Shown here piece by piece: positions 6,798 through 7,598 of a stretch of DNA of 7,598 nt (position 1 is the first letter of the stretch; each line of letters starts with the position of its first letter). The stretch covers positions 1-7,598 of the forward strand of contig MNXO01000069.1 in NCBI GenBank assembly GCA_001872995.1, in the 5' to 3' direction. Source of the DNA: Bacteroidetes bacterium CG2_30_32_10. Its GTDB lineage: Bacteria; Bacteroidota; Bacteroidia; Bacteroidales; CG2-30-32-10. Below the pieces are notes generated by a model. The model was not told the DNA's origin. It saw only the letters and a program-made list of their open reading frames with translations, and ran no database searches. The translations under genes were made by a program, and so were the position numbers.

Positions 6798-7064
6798 TTA
6801 AGGGAAAACTTTGTAAATATCTTTTCGGTGAATAAGTCTTGCAAATTCAACAAGATCATTTTCTATAAAAATGCCAATGCGATAATCGCCAATTTTTATT
6901 CTATAAGCGTTTTTAAAGCCTGTTAGTTTCTTAATGTTATTAATTTCACTTATTTTGCTGGCTTTTTCAGTATTTATAATAACGTCAGCAACATCTCTCT
7001 TTATGCTTTCGATTGTTATTTTTTTTAAATCTTTATAGAAATGCCTTAAAAACGCTATTTTCAT
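6798..7064 (-). CDS. RelE/ParE-family toxin of a type II toxin-antitoxin system
   Basis: The 88-residue protein has the length and layout of RelE-fold toxins: an N-terminal MKIAFLRHFYKDLKKI strand-helix, a second helix to about residue 45, then the diagnostic core KKLTGFKNAYRIKIGDYRIG (45-64) and IFIENDLVEFARLIHRKDIY (65-84). Basic and aromatic residues at Lys45/46, Arg55, Arg62, His79-Arg80-Lys81 and Tyr84 occupy the regions used by RelE-type toxins for ribosome-dependent mRNA cleavage. ParE-type gyrase inhibition cannot be excluded by eye. Its ATG overlaps the antitoxin stop by four bases (ATGA), the standard antitoxin-then-toxin order with translational coupling. It ends 124 bp from convergent lysS. 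It looks intact. Confidence 0.9.
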   Translation of the reverse strand: MKIAFLRHFYKDLKKITIESIKRDVADVIINTEKASKISEINNIKKLTGFKNAYRIKIGDYRIGIFIENDLVEFARLIHRKDIYKVFP

Positions 7065-7261
7065 TTTTTACTCAGATGAGCCATTACTTTTTCTCTTGAA
7101 ATTTTTTGGGTTCTATCAGCTTGTTTCATAAGTTTTATTAAACCTATTTCTTCTTTTTCTTCTTCAGTTAAAACCTTAATTTCAATATTCAATTTCTTTA
7201 GCAATTTGGCAATAAAACTTGATTCTTTTTTGTTTTTTGCAGTAATAATAATAGTTTCCAT
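7061..7261 (-). CDS. Cognate antitoxin (small charged protein) of the RelE/ParE module
   Basis: The 66-residue product starts METIIITAKNKKE at 7261. An upstream in-frame TTG at 7288 would place the -7 box inside the gene, so the ATG is preferred. It has a short beta-like N terminus, a basic helix (about 11-27, IAKLLKKL) and an acidic patch EEEKEEIG (33-40). The C-terminal segment QADRTQKISREKVMAHL is the type of charged tail that wraps RelE-family toxins. I do not recognise Phd, RelB or HigA domains with certainty, so the antitoxin role rests on size, position and the ATGA overlap with the toxin. N-terminal residues probably dimerise and may bind the promoter, as in other type II modules; that is inference. 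Confidence 0.8.
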   Translation of the reverse strand: METIIITAKNKKESSFIAKLLKKLNIEIKVLTEEEKEEIGLIKLMKQADRTQKISREKVMAHLSKK

Positions 7262-7277
7262 ATTGATAACGTTTTTA

Positions 7278-7285
7278 CAAATATA
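7278..7285 (-). promoter_or_regulatory. -7 promoter box of the toxin-antitoxin operon
   Basis: The minus strand reads TATATTTG, an exact TAnnTTTG match, 16 bases before the ATG at 7261. TTG-containing sequence (TTGTTTG) lies upstream but 15 bases or less from the box, short of the usual spacing. ATTG at 7262-7265 and CAAT at 7286-7289 form small inverted arms around the box, which could be part of an operator for autoregulation; four-base arms are weak evidence. Confidence 0.55.
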
Positions 7286-7426
7286 CAATTTTTATTCAAA
7301 CAAATTATTGGTTTTCATTGAAAATGAAGATGATTATTGAATAAAAAACTTTTCTATTTAGGGTCTGCTAAATTAATATAAAATCTTTGATAATAAAATA
7401 AAAAATGATACTTTCACAGTAAATCA

Positions 7427-7466
7427 GTGCAAAGGAAAGCGATTAATTTTAGAAAAACCCTTGCAC
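7427..7466. repeat. imperfect inverted repeat, 9-base arms
   Basis: GTGCAAAGG at 7427-7435 faces CCCTTGCAC at 7458-7466. Eight of nine positions pair (one A/C mismatch) around a 22-base spacer. It is too loosely spaced and lacks a T-run, so it is not a standard terminator. It could be a protein-binding dyad or a stem in a transcript. Confidence 0.5.
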
Positions 7467-7477
7467 ATAGAATAAGT

Positions 7478-7498
7478 CTAATTTAATTATCAAATTAG
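7478..7498. repeat. AT-rich perfect inverted repeat, 7-base arms
   Basis: CTAATTT at 7478-7484 and AAATTAG at 7492-7498 are perfect complements separated by 7 bases. In such AT-rich DNA a 7-base dyad can arise by chance, so significance is modest. It lies between the imperfect repeat and the GC-rich hairpin. Confidence 0.45.
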
Positions 7499-7528
7499 CA
7501 TCTTATTTTTTTCGTCAACAACTTATTA

Positions 7529-7580
7529 CTTCGACCCGTGCGTAAGCCCGAACGACAAGCGAGCGGGCTTTTGCGTGAAG
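7529..7580 (+). repeat. GC-rich hairpin island
   Basis: AAGCCCG (7544-7550) and CGGGCTT (7564-7570) form a perfect 7-bp stem around a 13-base loop. Read as plus-strand RNA the stem can continue after one U/U mismatch through 7537-7542 with 7572-7577, using three Watson-Crick and three G-U pairs. CTTC at 7529-7532 can also face GAAG at 7577-7580. The 3' arm runs into TTTT (7569-7572), which is short for an intrinsic terminator. The GC content is sharply above the surroundings. It could be an intrinsic terminator, a dispersed palindromic repeat, an IS-associated structure or part of a small RNA; the sequence alone does not decide. Confidence 0.6.
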
Positions 7581-7598
7581 GCAAATTTTTTAGAATTT

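Larger units (their letters stand above)
7262..7598. other. Noncoding 3' region with inverted repeats and a GC-rich island
   Basis: I find no credible coding sequence here on either strand. After the antitoxin promoter the DNA is very AT-rich up to about 7530, then turns GC-rich from 7531 to about 7583 before returning to AT-rich sequence. A minus-strand frame is open from the right edge to a TAA at 7526-7528 (about 23 codons) and ends ARLSFGLTHGSK, but it is too short to call and runs through the hairpin. Specific repeats are listed separately. The stretch may hold the terminus of another mobile element or a small structured RNA. Confidence 0.6.

Noticed and set aside
7262..7288. TTG-initiated nine-residue extension of the antitoxin
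   Set aside because: It overlaps the TATATTTG promoter box; the ATG at 7261 gives the natural N terminus.

Overview
The window looks like chromosomal DNA from a member of the Bacteroidota. The DNA is AT-rich. Promoter -10-type boxes fit TAnnTTTG, the element that replaces the usual -10 in this phylum. One large secreted protein ends in a type IX secretion (T9SS) sorting domain, and the lysyl-tRNA synthetase carries the C-terminal extension I associate with this phylum. Genus and species cannot be read from the sequence.

Layout. (1) 1-248: the 3' end of an IS30-family transposase gene and the probable right inverted repeat of that insertion sequence; the rest lies off the left edge. (2) 261-2825, plus strand: an 854-residue secreted protein made of Asp-box (BNR/sortilin-like) beta-propeller repeats with a T9SS type A tail, starting only about a dozen bases after the IS end. 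(3) 4857-2828, minus strand: a tight three-gene operon, YbdG-type MscS mechanosensitive channel, then a DUF486 small four-helix membrane protein (6 bp gap), then a HAD-like hydrolase (7 bp overlap). (4) 4858-4954: a compact divergent promoter region in which the channel operon and lysS have abutting -7 boxes. (5) 4955-6673, plus strand: lysS, the class II lysyl-tRNA synthetase. (6) 7261-6798, minus strand: a two-gene type II toxin-antitoxin module, small charged antitoxin first and RelE/ParE-family toxin second, overlapping by ATGA. (7) 7262-7598: no convincing gene, but the antitoxin promoter, two AT-rich or imperfect inverted repeats, a possible IS terminus, and a GC-rich hairpin island that stands out from its surroundings.

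How the genes relate. lysS and the membrane operon are ordinary chromosomal backbone. The IS30 end, the toxin-antitoxin pair and the 3' noncoding island are accessory features at the two edges. I see no CRISPR array, tRNA, rRNA or multi-gene defence cluster. The parts most worth a second look are the 3' GC-rich structured element, the IS-gene junction at the left, and the abutting divergent promoters. No clearly new multi-gene system is visible.
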